Positions 44,085 through 53,082 of a DNA stretch of 64,000 nt are shown here, piece by piece (position 1 is the stretch's first letter; every line of letters starts with the position of its first letter). The notes beneath the pieces were generated by a model. That model saw only the letters and a list, made by a program, of their open reading frames with translations, did not search any database and was not told where the DNA came from. The translations under genes and the position numbers were made by a program. The stretch is from NCBI RefSeq assembly GCF_001425605.1, contig NZ_LMRG01000002.1:167129-231128 (forward strand), in the 5' to 3' direction. Source of the stretch: Rhizobium sp. Leaf453. GTDB lineage: Bacteria; Pseudomonadota; Alphaproteobacteria; Rhizobiales; Rhizobiaceae.

Positions 44085-46487
44085 ATGACATCGTTCAAAA
44101 GCCACAGCTCCCATTGGGGCGCGTTTTCCGGCCGCTACCGGGATGGCAAGCTCGAAATCCGCCCGCATCCGCATGATCCGAACCCGTCGCCTCTGCTCGG
44201 CAACCTGCCGGCGATTGCCGACAGCCCGGTCCGCATCCGGCATCCCGCCATCCGGCGCGGCTGGCTGGAAGGCAGACCCGGTCATGCCAAAAACCGTGGC
44301 GCCGATGAATTTGTCGAGGTGAGTTGGGAGGAGGCCTCGGACCTTGTCGCCAGGGAACTTCAGCGCGTATACGGAACGTTCGGTCCCACAGCCGTGTTCG
44401 GCGGCTCCTATGGTTGGGCAAGCGCGGGACGGTTTCACCATGCGCAAAGCCAGGTTCACCGTTTCCTGAACCTGCTCGGCGGCTATGTGCGCTCGGTCAA
44501 CACGTACAGTTCCGGCGCAGCTATGGTCATCATTCCGCATGTGCTGGGACCATACGATCATTTCGAACGCAAAAGCGTCACCTGGGACGCGATCGAGCGC
44601 AGCAGCGAACTGGTCGTCGCCTTCGGTGGCATGGCGATCAAGAATGCCGATGTGCATGGCGGCGGCAACAGTCAGCACATCGTTCGTGACAGGCTGAAGG
44701 GCGCCAGCGAACGCGGTGCGCTCTTCATTCTGGTCGGCCCGCTCCGCGATGATTTTCCGCCTGAGGCAAATGCGGAATGGCTGCCGATCGAGCCCGGCAC
44801 CGATGTCGCGCTGATGCTGGGCCTGGCGCATACACTGGTCATGGACGGACGGCATGACCGGGCCTTCCTCGATCGTTACACCGTCGGCTACGAACGTTTC
44901 GAGGACTATCTGCTCGGCCGGACCGATGGCATCGCGAAGAGCTCTGAATGGGCGGCCGGCATCTGCGGCATCGATGCCGGGACCATCCGGCAACTGGCAC
45001 GGACCATGGCGAATTCCCGAACGCTGGTCACCGTCAGCCATTCGCTGCAGCGGGCCGATCATGGCGAGCAACCGGTCTGGATGGGCATCGTGCTGGCGGC
45101 GATGCTCGGTCAGATCGGGCTGGATGGCGGTGGCTATTCCTATTCTCTGGGCGCGCTCGGCAATACCGGCAAACGGCAATTGTCCGTCCGGCTCCCAACC
45201 CTTGGACAGTTCAGGAACCCCGTTCCGGATTTTATTCCGGTCGCCCGCATCGCCGATCTTCTTCTCCATCCGGGCGAGGCTTTCAATTACAATGGCCAGA
45301 CACTGCACTATCCAGACATTCGGCTGGTCTATTGGGCGGGCGGCAACCCGTTTCATCACCATCAGGATATCAACCGGTTGCGGGAAGCGTTCAAGAGGCC
45401 GGAAACCATCATCGTCCACGAAACGGCCTGGACCTCATCCGCCCGCCACGCGGACATCGTCCTGCCGGCGACGACGACGCTTGAGCGTGACGATATCGGC
45501 GCGGCACAGGGCGATCCGCTGATGGTAGCGATGAAGAAATTGATCGAGCCGGTCGGCGAAGCGCGGGACGACTACGAGATTTTCGCCCACATCGCCCGCC
45601 GTCTGGGCACGTTCGAAGCCTTCACCGAGAACCGGACAAGCCGGGAATGGCTGTCTCATCTCTATGAGCCGACGCGAGAAGCGCTGGCAGCCGGCGGTCA
45701 CGAAGCGCCTGATTTCGAGGATTTCTGGGTGCGCGGCGAATTGCTGCTGCCGCTGGAGCCCGACGATGGCGGACCGGCGCGCGCCTTCCGCGACAATCCG
45801 GTGGCGGAGGCACTCCCGACACCGTCCGGAAAGATCGAGATTTTTTCCGAGACGGTCGACCGCTTCGGCTATGACGACTGCCGTGGTCATCCGCGCTGGT
45901 ATGCACAGAGATCCGCGGATGCCAGCCAATATCCCCTGCATCTTGTCTGCAACCAGCCATACCAGCGACTGCACAGCCAGCTGGATTACGGCGCGTTCAG
46001 CCGCTCAGCCAAGATCAAGGACCGCGAGCCGGTTCGCATACACCCAGCCGACGCCGCTGCACGCGGCATTTCAAACGGCGATATCGTCAGGCTGTTCAAT
46101 GCCCGTGGCAGCTGCCTCGCAGCCGCTATCATCAGCGACGACGTCCGCAAGGGCGTCATGCAGCTTGCGACAGGGGCATGGTTCGAACCGCACGACAAAA
46201 ACGCCGACAAGGCCATGTGCCTGCACGGAAATCCGAACATCCTTACCCGCGATATCGGCACATCCCAGCTCGCGCAGGCCTGTACGGGCCAACTGACACG
46301 GGCGGAGATCGAGCGGTTCGCAGGCGATGTTCCAGCCGTGCGGATTCTTGAGGAGATGACATTCGCAGACAGCGCCATGCCTGGCCGGAAGCTACCCGCC
46401 GATAACGACGTCGGCGACGACTGCACGCGGAAGCTTCAGCGACGGCAAAATCATCCACCCGGAAAAGCTGACCTCACCACGCTCTGA
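44085..46487 (+). CDS. BisC/TorA-type molybdopterin oxidoreductase (S- or N-oxide reductase)
   Basis: An 800-residue molybdenum enzyme of the DMSO reductase family, type III. GGSYGWASAGRFHHAQSQVHRFLNLLGGY (residues about 106-134) and NTYSSGAAMVIIPHVLG, with the Ser142/143 that ligates molybdenum, match BisC/TorZ/DorA. The C-terminal domain carries LHLVCNQPYQRLHSQLDYG and RGISNGDIVRLFNARG. There is no N-terminal Cys cluster and no Tat signal, so it is probably cytoplasmic like biotin sulfoxide reductase BisC. Start MTSFKSHSSHWG at 44085. Last gene of the tetR operon; a role in reducing a sulfoxide inside an organosulfur pathway is plausible. Confidence 0.9.
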   Translation: MTSFKSHSSHWGAFSGRYRDGKLEIRPHPHDPNPSPLLGNLPAIADSPVRIRHPAIRRGWLEGRPGHAKNRGADEFVEVSWEEASDLVARELQRVYGTFGPTAVFGGSYGWASAGRFHHAQSQVHRFLNLLGGYVRSVNTYSSGAAMVIIPHVLGPYDHFERKSVTWDAIERSSELVVAFGGMAIKNADVHGGGNSQHIVRDRLKGASERGALFILVGPLRDDFPPEANAEWLPIEPGTDVALMLGLAHTLVMDGRHDRAFLDRYTVGYERFEDYLLGRTDGIAKSSEWAAGICGIDAGTIRQLARTMANSRTLVTVSHSLQRADHGEQPVWMGIVLAAMLGQIGLDGGGYSYSLGALGNTGKRQLSVRLPTLGQFRNPVPDFIPVARIADLLLHPGEAFNYNGQTLHYPDIRLVYWAGGNPFHHHQDINRLREAFKRPETIIVHETAWTSSARHADIVLPATTTLERDDIGAAQGDPLMVAMKKLIEPVGEARDDYEIFAHIARRLGTFEAFTENRTSREWLSHLYEPTREALAAGGHEAPDFEDFWVRGELLLPLEPDDGGPARAFRDNPVAEALPTPSGKIEIFSETVDRFGYDDCRGHPRWYAQRSADASQYPLHLVCNQPYQRLHSQLDYGAFSRSAKIKDREPVRIHPADAAARGISNGDIVRLFNARGSCLAAAIISDDVRKGVMQLATGAWFEPHDKNADKAMCLHGNPNILTRDIGTSQLAQACTGQLTRAEIERFAGDVPAVRILEEMTFADSAMPGRKLPADNDVGDDCTRKLQRRQNHPPGKADLTTL

Positions 46488-46501
46488 AATCGGAGAAAAT
46501 A

Positions 46502-46539
46502 ATCCATAAATTTAGTAGAAAAAGAACAACCAGTCTTTC
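46502..46539 (+). promoter_or_regulatory. Composite 38-bp regulatory element, copy 2 (peptide-type ABC operon)
   Basis: ATCCATAAATTTAGTAGAA resembles the inverted reading of the copy-1 first repeat (its right half TTTAGTAGAA is identical to that of the reverse complement). AAA and GAACAACCAGTCTTTC follow. The AGAAAAAGAA core and CAGTCTTTCTC are the same as in copy 1. It lies 65 bases before the binding-protein gene. Confidence 0.7.
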
Positions 46540-46604
46540 TCGATAGCGCCGTCCAGCTTTAGTCTTTGCATCATGATCAGCACGACAACCAACAGGACCG
46601 CATC

Positions 46605-48257
46605 ATGATCGACCGTCTCTTTTTCTCCTCGCTTTCCCGTCGCCGTCTGCTGACAGCCACCTCGGCGCTGGCCTTTGCGGCTCTGGTCACAACGATGCAG
46701 CCATCACCGGCCTTCAGCGCCGACACGCCGGTCGAAGGCGGAGACATCACCTTCCTGATCGATTCCCTCGGCGACACCTGGATACCCAACAACAGCGCGA
46801 TTTCCAGCTTTCAGGGTCATATCTGGGGCCATGTGACCGACAAGCTTCTTTACGTGGATGCCGACGGCAAGGTGAGCCCCTGGATTGCCGAGCGTTGGGA
46901 ACAGAACGACACGGCCACCGAATTCACCCTGCACCTGAAGAGCGGCGTCACCTTCTCAGATGGCACGCCCGTCGACGCGTCCGCCGTGGTCGCCAATCTC
47001 GACATCTGGTATGCCGGCCGCAAGAAGGAAGGTATCAACCCGATCGGCCTCTTCCCGAAAACCTACGACCATGCCGAAGCGGTCGATGCGACCACTGTGA
47101 AGGTCATCTTTAAGAAGCCCACCCTCGGCTTGATTCCGACGCTCGGTTATCACGGCTCGATCCTCATTTCTCCCAAGACGCTCGCGCAGCCGGCTACCGA
47201 TCAGGCCGATCTCAGCAAGACCTCCGGCAGTGGCCCCTATGTGGTCGAGTCCTGGAAGGAAGGCGATTTCGTCAAGCTGGTGAAGCGCAAGGATTACAAC
47301 TGGGGTCCTGCGGCTGTCGGCCAGACCGGCCCGGCCCATCTCGATTCCATCACCTACAAGCTGGTCTCCGAACCGTCACTGCGCGTCGCATCGGTTCAGT
47401 CCGAACAGGCTGACGTGGCCTATAACGCTTCGCCCCAGGAACTCGTGACCCTGCAGGACGACGGCTTCACCGTCGCGACACCACGCTATCTCGGCTTCGT
47501 CAACGGCCTGGCGATCAACACCAAGCTGGCGCCCTACGACGACGTAAAGGTCCGCCAGGCCCTCCAATCCGGCATCAACCGCCAGGAAATCATCGACACC
47601 GTCTATACACCGGACTGGAAGCTCGCGACCTCGTTCATCCAGAGCAACGTGCCGGGCGCAACAGACCACAGCGACCTTCTGGCCTACAATCCCGAAAAAT
47701 CCGAAAAGCTTCTCGACGAGGATGGATGGGTCAAGGGTGCCGACGGCATCCGCACCAAGGACGGCAAAGCTCTGACCTTGACGCTTCATTCCAACCCCTA
47801 TCTCGCGACATCCAAGTCGGTAGATGAACTCATCGCCCAGCAACTCGGCAAGATCGGCTGGAAGGTCAATATCCAGGCCTATGACGTCGTGACCTTCGGC
47901 GAAAAGGTGAAGTATGGCGGCCCGGCGATCCCGGCCTATGAGGTGACCCGCAGCTTCATCGACGCCGGCACCGTCGCCGGTATCCTGACCAATGCCAACA
48001 ATGGCGAGAACTGGTTTGCCCTTGATGAGCGCGACGCCAAGCTGAACGAATTGCGCGACAAGATCGCCGGCGCTGCCTCGATCGATGCCCGCGCGCCGCT
48101 CCTGGATGAATTGCAGAAATACATTCTTGAGCAGGGCTACTTCATCCCGCGTACGCAGATCGTCCAGCGCATCTACGTCCAGTCGCCCAAGCTGAAAAAC
48201 GTGACCTATAACGGCATCGGGTATGCCAGCTATTACACCGCCTGGAAGAGCGAATAA
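46605..48257 (+). CDS. ABC transporter substrate-binding protein, peptide/nickel (Dpp/Gsi) family
   Basis: A 550-residue cluster-C binding protein. The signal peptide contains LSRRRLLTATSALAFAALVTTMQPSPAFSA, with a twin-arginine-like SRRRLL, so Tat export is possible. The mature protein shows GHIWGHVTDKLLYVDADGKVSPWIAERWEQND, FTLHLKSGVTFSDGTPVDASAVVANLD and VKVRQALQSGINRQEIIDTVY, all typical of SBP_bac_5. Start ATG 46605 is chosen after AGGACC. It begins the importer operon with two permeases and a fused ATPase, the arrangement seen in glutathione (Gsi) and peptide importers. Ligand unknown, probably a sulfur-containing peptide-like compound given its regulon. Confidence 0.92.
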   Translation: MIDRLFFSSLSRRRLLTATSALAFAALVTTMQPSPAFSADTPVEGGDITFLIDSLGDTWIPNNSAISSFQGHIWGHVTDKLLYVDADGKVSPWIAERWEQNDTATEFTLHLKSGVTFSDGTPVDASAVVANLDIWYAGRKKEGINPIGLFPKTYDHAEAVDATTVKVIFKKPTLGLIPTLGYHGSILISPKTLAQPATDQADLSKTSGSGPYVVESWKEGDFVKLVKRKDYNWGPAAVGQTGPAHLDSITYKLVSEPSLRVASVQSEQADVAYNASPQELVTLQDDGFTVATPRYLGFVNGLAINTKLAPYDDVKVRQALQSGINRQEIIDTVYTPDWKLATSFIQSNVPGATDHSDLLAYNPEKSEKLLDEDGWVKGADGIRTKDGKALTLTLHSNPYLATSKSVDELIAQQLGKIGWKVNIQAYDVVTFGEKVKYGGPAIPAYEVTRSFIDAGTVAGILTNANNGENWFALDERDAKLNELRDKIAGAASIDARAPLLDELQKYILEQGYFIPRTQIVQRIYVQSPKLKNVTYNGIGYASYYTAWKSE

Positions 48258-48295
48258 GCCGGAATGCACCCGAAGAAAGTAAGGAGGTATCCGGC

Positions 48296-49306
48296 ATGAA
48301 CAGCGCCTACCGAGCCTATGCCGCAAAGCGTCTTTTCCAGGCAGTCGTCGTGATCCTGCTGGCTTACGTCCTCACTTTCGTGGTCGTCAGCATCCTGCCG
48401 GGCGACCCGATCACCAACGTTCTGCGCAATCCGCAGAGCGGCTTCAGCGAAGAAGAGATCGCCGAGATCATTGCCGCACAGGGGTTGGACAGGCCGGTTC
48501 TGGTTCAGCTCTGGTCGTCTCTATCAGCCTTCCTGACGGGTGACCTCGGCATTTCCATGCGGTCGCATCGGCCCGTCGCAACGCTCATCGGCGAGGTTCT
48601 GCCCTCGACGCTGATCCTCGCGGCTTCCGGCCTGCTCGTGGCCCTGGTTCTGGCGGTGGTGATCGCCTACGGAACCCGGTTCCTGCCCAAACGCTATGGG
48701 CAGGGCCTGCTGCGCGGCTTCCCGTCGCTGTTCCTGTCCGTGCCCAATTTTGTCATCGGCCTGGTGCTGATCCACATCTTCGGCTTTCAACTCGGCATCT
48801 TCCGCGTCATCGAACCCGACAGCTTCTGGGCGACCTTCTTCGCGGCGATCGCTCTGGGTATCCCGATCTCCGCCCAGATCGCCGAAGTGCTGATCGCCAA
48901 TCTCGACCATGAGGCCGACCAGGAATATGCCGCCGTCGCCCGCAGTCGAGGCCTCAGCAAGGCGCGCCTCTTTGCCCGCCACCTGCTCAAGCCCTCGTCG
49001 CTTCCGGTCGTGACCGTCATCGCGCTCACCATCGGTGAATTGCTTGGCGGCTCACTGATTACCGAAACGGTGTTCGGCCGCACCGGTATCGGCAGCCTGG
49101 TGCAACGCTCCGTCAGCACCCAAGACCTGCCCGTCCTGCAGGCGGTCGTCTCCCTGGCAGCAGTGGTCTTCGTCGTCGTCAACCTGATCGCCGATCTCGT
49201 CTATCCCCTGCTCGATCCGCGCGTGAAGCTGCTTGGCACTCCACAGCGCCGTCCCGTCACTGCGGATGACAACTCCTCGGGCATTCCTACGGCGGTGACC
49301 TCATGA
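48296..49306 (+). CDS. ABC transporter permease, DppB/GsiC type
   Basis: A 336-residue permease with six helices. AAKRLFQAVVVILLAYVLTFVVVSILPGDP is the DppB N-terminal helix; HEADQEYAAVARSRGLSKARLFARHLLKPSSLPVVTVIAL is the EAA cytoplasmic loop that docks the ATPase, and GGSLITETVFGRTGIGSLVQRSV follows. GGAGG lies just before the ATG. The stop overlaps the next permease start by four bases. Confidence 0.94.
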   Translation: MNSAYRAYAAKRLFQAVVVILLAYVLTFVVVSILPGDPITNVLRNPQSGFSEEEIAEIIAAQGLDRPVLVQLWSSLSAFLTGDLGISMRSHRPVATLIGEVLPSTLILAASGLLVALVLAVVIAYGTRFLPKRYGQGLLRGFPSLFLSVPNFVIGLVLIHIFGFQLGIFRVIEPDSFWATFFAAIALGIPISAQIAEVLIANLDHEADQEYAAVARSRGLSKARLFARHLLKPSSLPVVTVIALTIGELLGGSLITETVFGRTGIGSLVQRSVSTQDLPVLQAVVSLAAVVFVVVNLIADLVYPLLDPRVKLLGTPQRRPVTADDNSSGIPTAVTS

Positions 49307-50148
49307 CCTTCGCTACCTATAACTCCACTCGCCTCTCATTCTGGAGCCGGCTCACGTCCGACCGGCTGCCGTTCACCGTTGCGCTCTCGTTCCTCATTGT
49401 CGCAATGGCAATTGCATGGTCGCTCGCACCGGGGCTCTTCACCAGCCATGATCCGGTCAACGGGGTTCCCGCCCACAAGCTGCTGGGGCCTAGCCTGCAA
49501 TACTGGTTCGGCACCGATCATCTGGGTCGCGACCTCTATACCCGCGTCGTCTACGGCACCGCCTCTTCGGTTTCGAGCGCATTGATCGCCGTGCTCATCG
49601 GTGTCTTCGCGGGCGGTCTCATCGGCCTGCTCTCCGGCTTTCTCGGGGGCTGGGTCGATACCACGCTTGCCCGGCTGGTCGATGTACTGCTCGCCATTCC
49701 GAAATTCCTGCTGGCCGTCATCGTCGTTACCGCGATCGGCTTCGACACGACCAATGCCGCCATCGCCACCGGCGTTTCGGCCGTCGCCGTCTTTGCCCGC
49801 GTCATGCGCTCGGAGGTGATCAAGACCCGGCAGGCGACGTTTGTCGAGGCGGCCTATCTTGCAGGCGGATCGCGCTGGCACATCCTCTGGCGGCATGTCC
49901 TGCCGAATGCCTCCCGCTCGGTCCTGCCGCTTGCCGTGCTGCATTTCGGCGACTCGATCCTGGTGATCGCCAGCCTTGCCTTCCTCGGCTATGGCGATCC
50001 GCCGCCTGCTTCCGACTGGGGTCTGCTGATCTCGATCGGCAAGGATTACCTCAAATGGCCTTGGCTCGTTTATGCCCCCGCCTTCGTCACAATCGCGACC
50101 GTCCTCTCAGTGAACAGGATCAGCCGATGGCTCCGCAAGACCGACTGA
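49303..50148 (+). CDS. ABC transporter permease, DppC/GsiD type
   Basis: A 281-residue partner permease. VNGVPAHKLLGPSLQYWFGTDHLGRDLYTRVVYGTASSVSSALIAV is the classical DppC opening (GTDxLGRDxxSR), and KTRQATFVEAAYLAGGSRWHILWRHVLPNASRSVLPLAVLHFG is the EAA loop. The ATPase gene starts inside its last seven codons, so translation is coupled. Confidence 0.95.
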   Translation: MTFATYNSTRLSFWSRLTSDRLPFTVALSFLIVAMAIAWSLAPGLFTSHDPVNGVPAHKLLGPSLQYWFGTDHLGRDLYTRVVYGTASSVSSALIAVLIGVFAGGLIGLLSGFLGGWVDTTLARLVDVLLAIPKFLLAVIVVTAIGFDTTNAAIATGVSAVAVFARVMRSEVIKTRQATFVEAAYLAGGSRWHILWRHVLPNASRSVLPLAVLHFGDSILVIASLAFLGYGDPPPASDWGLLISIGKDYLKWPWLVYAPAFVTIATVLSVNRISRWLRKTD

Positions 50149-51833
50149 CTGCCCCTTTGAAACTGCCGCACACGCCCCTGCTGTTGCAGGTTGAAAATCT
50201 CAACGTCTCCTACGGCCCACAGCAAGTCGTTCGTGATGTCGGTTTCCGCTTGAACCGAGGCAAGAGCCTCGCGCTGATCGGCGAGTCCGGCTCCGGCAAA
50301 TCGACGATCGCACGAGCGATCCTTCGTCTGCTGCCCGGCAAGGGACATGCATCTGGCCGCGTCGATTTCGATGGCCGGGACGTGCTCGGTCTGCCGGAAC
50401 GGCATTTCCGGCCGCTGCGAGGACGCGCCATCGGTTTCGTACCGCAGGATCCCGGCAACTCGCTCAATCCCGTCCGGACGATCGGCTCCCAGGCACAGGA
50501 AGCGGCAGCGCTGCTCAACGAGCCCAATGCAGCGATCCGCAAGGCACTCATTCTGGAGACCTTCGCCCAGGTCGGACTAGACAATCCGCAGCGGGTCTAT
50601 GATTCCTATCCGCACCAGCTGTCCGGCGGCATGCTGCAGCGCGTGCTGATCGGTCTCGCCGTTCTGCCGAGACCGTCGCTGCTGGTCGCTGACGAGCCGA
50701 CCTCGGCGCTGGATGTCACGATCCAGAAGCGAATCCTCGACCTGCTCTCTAAGCTGCAGCAGGAGCTGGACATCAGCCTTTTGCTCATCACCCATGATCT
50801 GGCGATTGCGGCGGAACGGGCGGATTCGTTGGTAGTGCTCAAGGACGGCGCCATCCAGGAAGCCGGAAGCACGGCAACTGTTTTCTCTTCCCCCACATCC
50901 GCCTACGCGAGGAAACTGCACGCCGATGTTCCGGCGCTCAATCCCGATCGATACGCCCGGCTGCGGGACCCTGATCTTCGCTTGCTCAAGGCGGATATCA
51001 CAAAAACACCCAAGATCGAGGTCCGCGCAGTCACTAAGACCTTCTCTGTCGATGGCAAGGCCGTGACCGCAGTCAACGACATATCCTTTGCCGTTGCAGC
51101 CGGAACGACACATGCCCTGGTCGGCGAATCCGGGTCCGGCAAGACGACGGCAATCCGGCTTCTGCTTGGGCTGGAACAGCCCGACACCGGGAAAATCGAA
51201 ATTGCCGGCGAGCAGGTCAACGGGCGTTCGCTTGAATCCCTGCGCTTTGTCTGGCGGCATCTCCAGCTCGTCTACCAGAACCCGTTCACTTCACTCGATC
51301 CAACCTGGACGGTCGAAAAACTGGTCCGCGAACCGCTCGACCGCTTCAAGATCGGAACGCGAGACGAACGAAATGAACGTGTCCGCGAGGCGCTTGCCAA
51401 TGTCGGGCTTTGCGACCATCTGCTTTCCCGGCAACCGGATGCGCTCTCCGGCGGTCAGCGCCAGCGCGTGGCGATCGCCCGCGCGTTGGTCCTGAAACCC
51501 GACGTGATCGTGCTCGACGAGCCGACCTCGGCCCTCGATGTCAGCGTCCAGGCGGATATTGTCGAAGTCCTGCTGTCGCTACAGGCCAATCTGGGGCTGA
51601 CATACCTCTTCGTCTCCCATGACCTGGCGCTGGTCAGGCAGCTCGCACATACCGTTTCGGTCATGCATCGCGGACGCGTCGTCGAACAGGGAGCTGTCCG
51701 CGATATCTTCGACGATCCGCAAGAGCCCTATACGGCCTCCCTGCTGAAATCGATCCCATCCGGCGCCGCTCCGGCCGCTCATGCACCGAGGCCGCAAATC
51801 CGCCGTGCCGTCCATCAGGAACAGATCGCATGA
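50127..51833 (+). CDS. Fused dual ABC ATPase (DppD-DppF/GsiA type)
   Basis: A 568-residue protein carrying both ATPase modules of a peptide-type importer. Module 1: Walker [10 protein letters not shown], signature LSGGMLQRV, Walker [13 protein letters not shown]. Module 2, from about residue 300: Walker [10 protein letters not shown], signature LSGGQRQRV, Walker [13 protein letters not shown]. Both switch histidines (LITHDLAI and FVSHDLAL) are present. The fusion is as in GsiA of the glutathione importer. The second module ends in [16 protein letters not shown]. It overlaps the next monooxygenase gene by four bases. Confidence 0.95.
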   Translation: MAPQDRLTAPLKLPHTPLLLQVENLNVSYGPQQVVRDVGFRLNRGKSLALIGESGSGKSTIARAILRLLPGKGHASGRVDFDGRDVLGLPERHFRPLRGRAIGFVPQDPGNSLNPVRTIGSQAQEAAALLNEPNAAIRKALILETFAQVGLDNPQRVYDSYPHQLSGGMLQRVLIGLAVLPRPSLLVADEPTSALDVTIQKRILDLLSKLQQELDISLLLITHDLAIAAERADSLVVLKDGAIQEAGSTATVFSSPTSAYARKLHADVPALNPDRYARLRDPDLRLLKADITKTPKIEVRAVTKTFSVDGKAVTAVNDISFAVAAGTTHALVGESGSGKTTAIRLLLGLEQPDTGKIEIAGEQVNGRSLESLRFVWRHLQLVYQNPFTSLDPTWTVEKLVREPLDRFKIGTRDERNERVREALANVGLCDHLLSRQPDALSGGQRQRVAIARALVLKPDVIVLDEPTSALDVSVQADIVEVLLSLQANLGLTYLFVSHDLALVRQLAHTVSVMHRGRVVEQGAVRDIFDDPQEPYTASLLKSIPSGAAPAAHAPRPQIRRAVHQEQIA

Positions 51834-52912
51834 CGATATCATCCCCCGCCAGCACGCAGCCCCTGCCCTTCCGCCCGAAAAAGCGGCTCGGTTTCAACAC
51901 GCGCGTTTCATTCAACGACGATGCCGGGCCGGTACAGGGATTGCGCGACGGTATCGAACTGTTCAGGACGGCCGAACAGTTGGGCTATCAATCCGGCTGG
52001 GCCTATCAGCGTCATTTCGACCATTATCTTTCCTCACCGCTCCCCTTCTTCGCCGCCGCCGGTCAGCACACGAAGCACATCACGCTCGGCTCGGCCGTCA
52101 TCCCCATGCGTTACCAAGACCCGATCCTGCTTGCGGAGGCCGCCGGCACGACGGATTTGTTGATCGACGGCAGGCTCGAGCTTGCCATCTCGACCGGCGC
52201 CAATGCAGCCTTCGACGCCGTCTTCGGCACGGTCGATACCGATGCCCGAACGGAAGCCAAGCGTCGTCAGGCGCGGTTCCTCGCGGCCATCTCGGGCGAT
52301 ATCCTGCACACAGTCACTCAACCTGGCCAAGGTGCGCCGCAAGGTGCCGAACTGCGCGTGACGCCGCACAGCCCAACACTGCGTTCGCGGATTCGTCAGG
52401 GTTCAGCCAGCCTCAGCTCGGCGATACAGGCCGCCGAACTCGGGATCGGGCTGATCTCCGGCACGGTGCAGCACGATCAGGCCGAGGGTGAAAGCTTCGG
52501 AGAATACCAGGCCCGCATCATCGAAGCCTATCGCAGCACCTGGCGCAGGCTCTGGAACACGGAGCCGCCGCCGGTGGCCGTTGCCGCCTCGATCCTGGTC
52601 GGCACGACCGCCGAGCTTCGGGAAAAATATGCCGCCTATGATCTGGAGCGCCGGACGCTCGGCATCGCGGCGTCCCGCCCAAAGGGTGCACTGGCTCCAC
52701 CCGCCCAACCCGCCGGAGCCCAGATTTCACCGGTCTTCCAAGGCACGCCCGATCAGGTGATCGAGGCTGTCTTCAACGATGCAGGCCTTGCTGCTGCGGA
52801 TGAAGTCGTTCTGTTCCTTCCGCCCGCATTCGGCCTTTCGGAAAGTGAGCGCCTGTTGCGGGATCTGGCTGAGACCGTTGCACCTGCTCTCGGCTGGTCG
52901 GCATCCTTTTGA
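51830..52912 (+). CDS. Luciferase-like FMN-dependent monooxygenase
   Basis: A 360-residue LLM-class flavoprotein. RLGFNTRVSFNDD, LFRTAEQLGYQSGWAYQRHFD, ITLGSAVIPMRYQDPILLAEAAGTTDLLIDGRLELAISTG and VFQGTPDQVIEAVF fit the bacterial luciferase TIM barrel, in a subgroup different from the SsuD-like proteins nearby. It is the last gene of the peptide-type importer operon, coupled by a four-base overlap, so it probably oxidises the imported compound. Needs reduced flavin from elsewhere. Substrate unknown. Confidence 0.87.
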   Translation: MTISSPASTQPLPFRPKKRLGFNTRVSFNDDAGPVQGLRDGIELFRTAEQLGYQSGWAYQRHFDHYLSSPLPFFAAAGQHTKHITLGSAVIPMRYQDPILLAEAAGTTDLLIDGRLELAISTGANAAFDAVFGTVDTDARTEAKRRQARFLAAISGDILHTVTQPGQGAPQGAELRVTPHSPTLRSRIRQGSASLSSAIQAAELGIGLISGTVQHDQAEGESFGEYQARIIEAYRSTWRRLWNTEPPPVAVAASILVGTTAELREKYAAYDLERRTLGIAASRPKGALAPPAQPAGAQISPVFQGTPDQVIEAVFNDAGLAAADEVVLFLPPAFGLSESERLLRDLAETVAPALGWSASF

Positions 52913-52987
52913 AGGCTTCCAAACTGCATCGCCACGATGACGCAGGCGTCGCCCAAGACCATTCAAAGCGTAAGGCGAAGGAATATT

Positions 52988-53025
52988 TTCTACTATTTCT
53001 ATAGAAAAAGAATGACCTGTCTTCC
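52988..53025 (+). promoter_or_regulatory. Composite 38-bp regulatory element, copy 3 (SsuD-like/SfnB-like operon)
   Basis: TTCTACTATTTCTATAGAA is followed by AAA and GAATGACCTGTCTTCC. The first repeat differs from copy 1 only in its central bases. It lies 57 bases upstream of the first SsuD-like gene, in the same orientation and with the same internal spacing as the other copies. Confidence 0.75.
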
Positions 53026-53082
53026 TCGTCACCCCCCGACACCCTACCCTGACCTCATTCTTCGATAAAAACAGGAGCTCCC

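Noticed and set aside
43620..45419. Minus-strand open frame of 599 codons across the FAD oxidase and molybdoenzyme genes
   Set aside because: Antisense shadow of two well-recognised genes in GC-rich DNA, with no family-like sequence.
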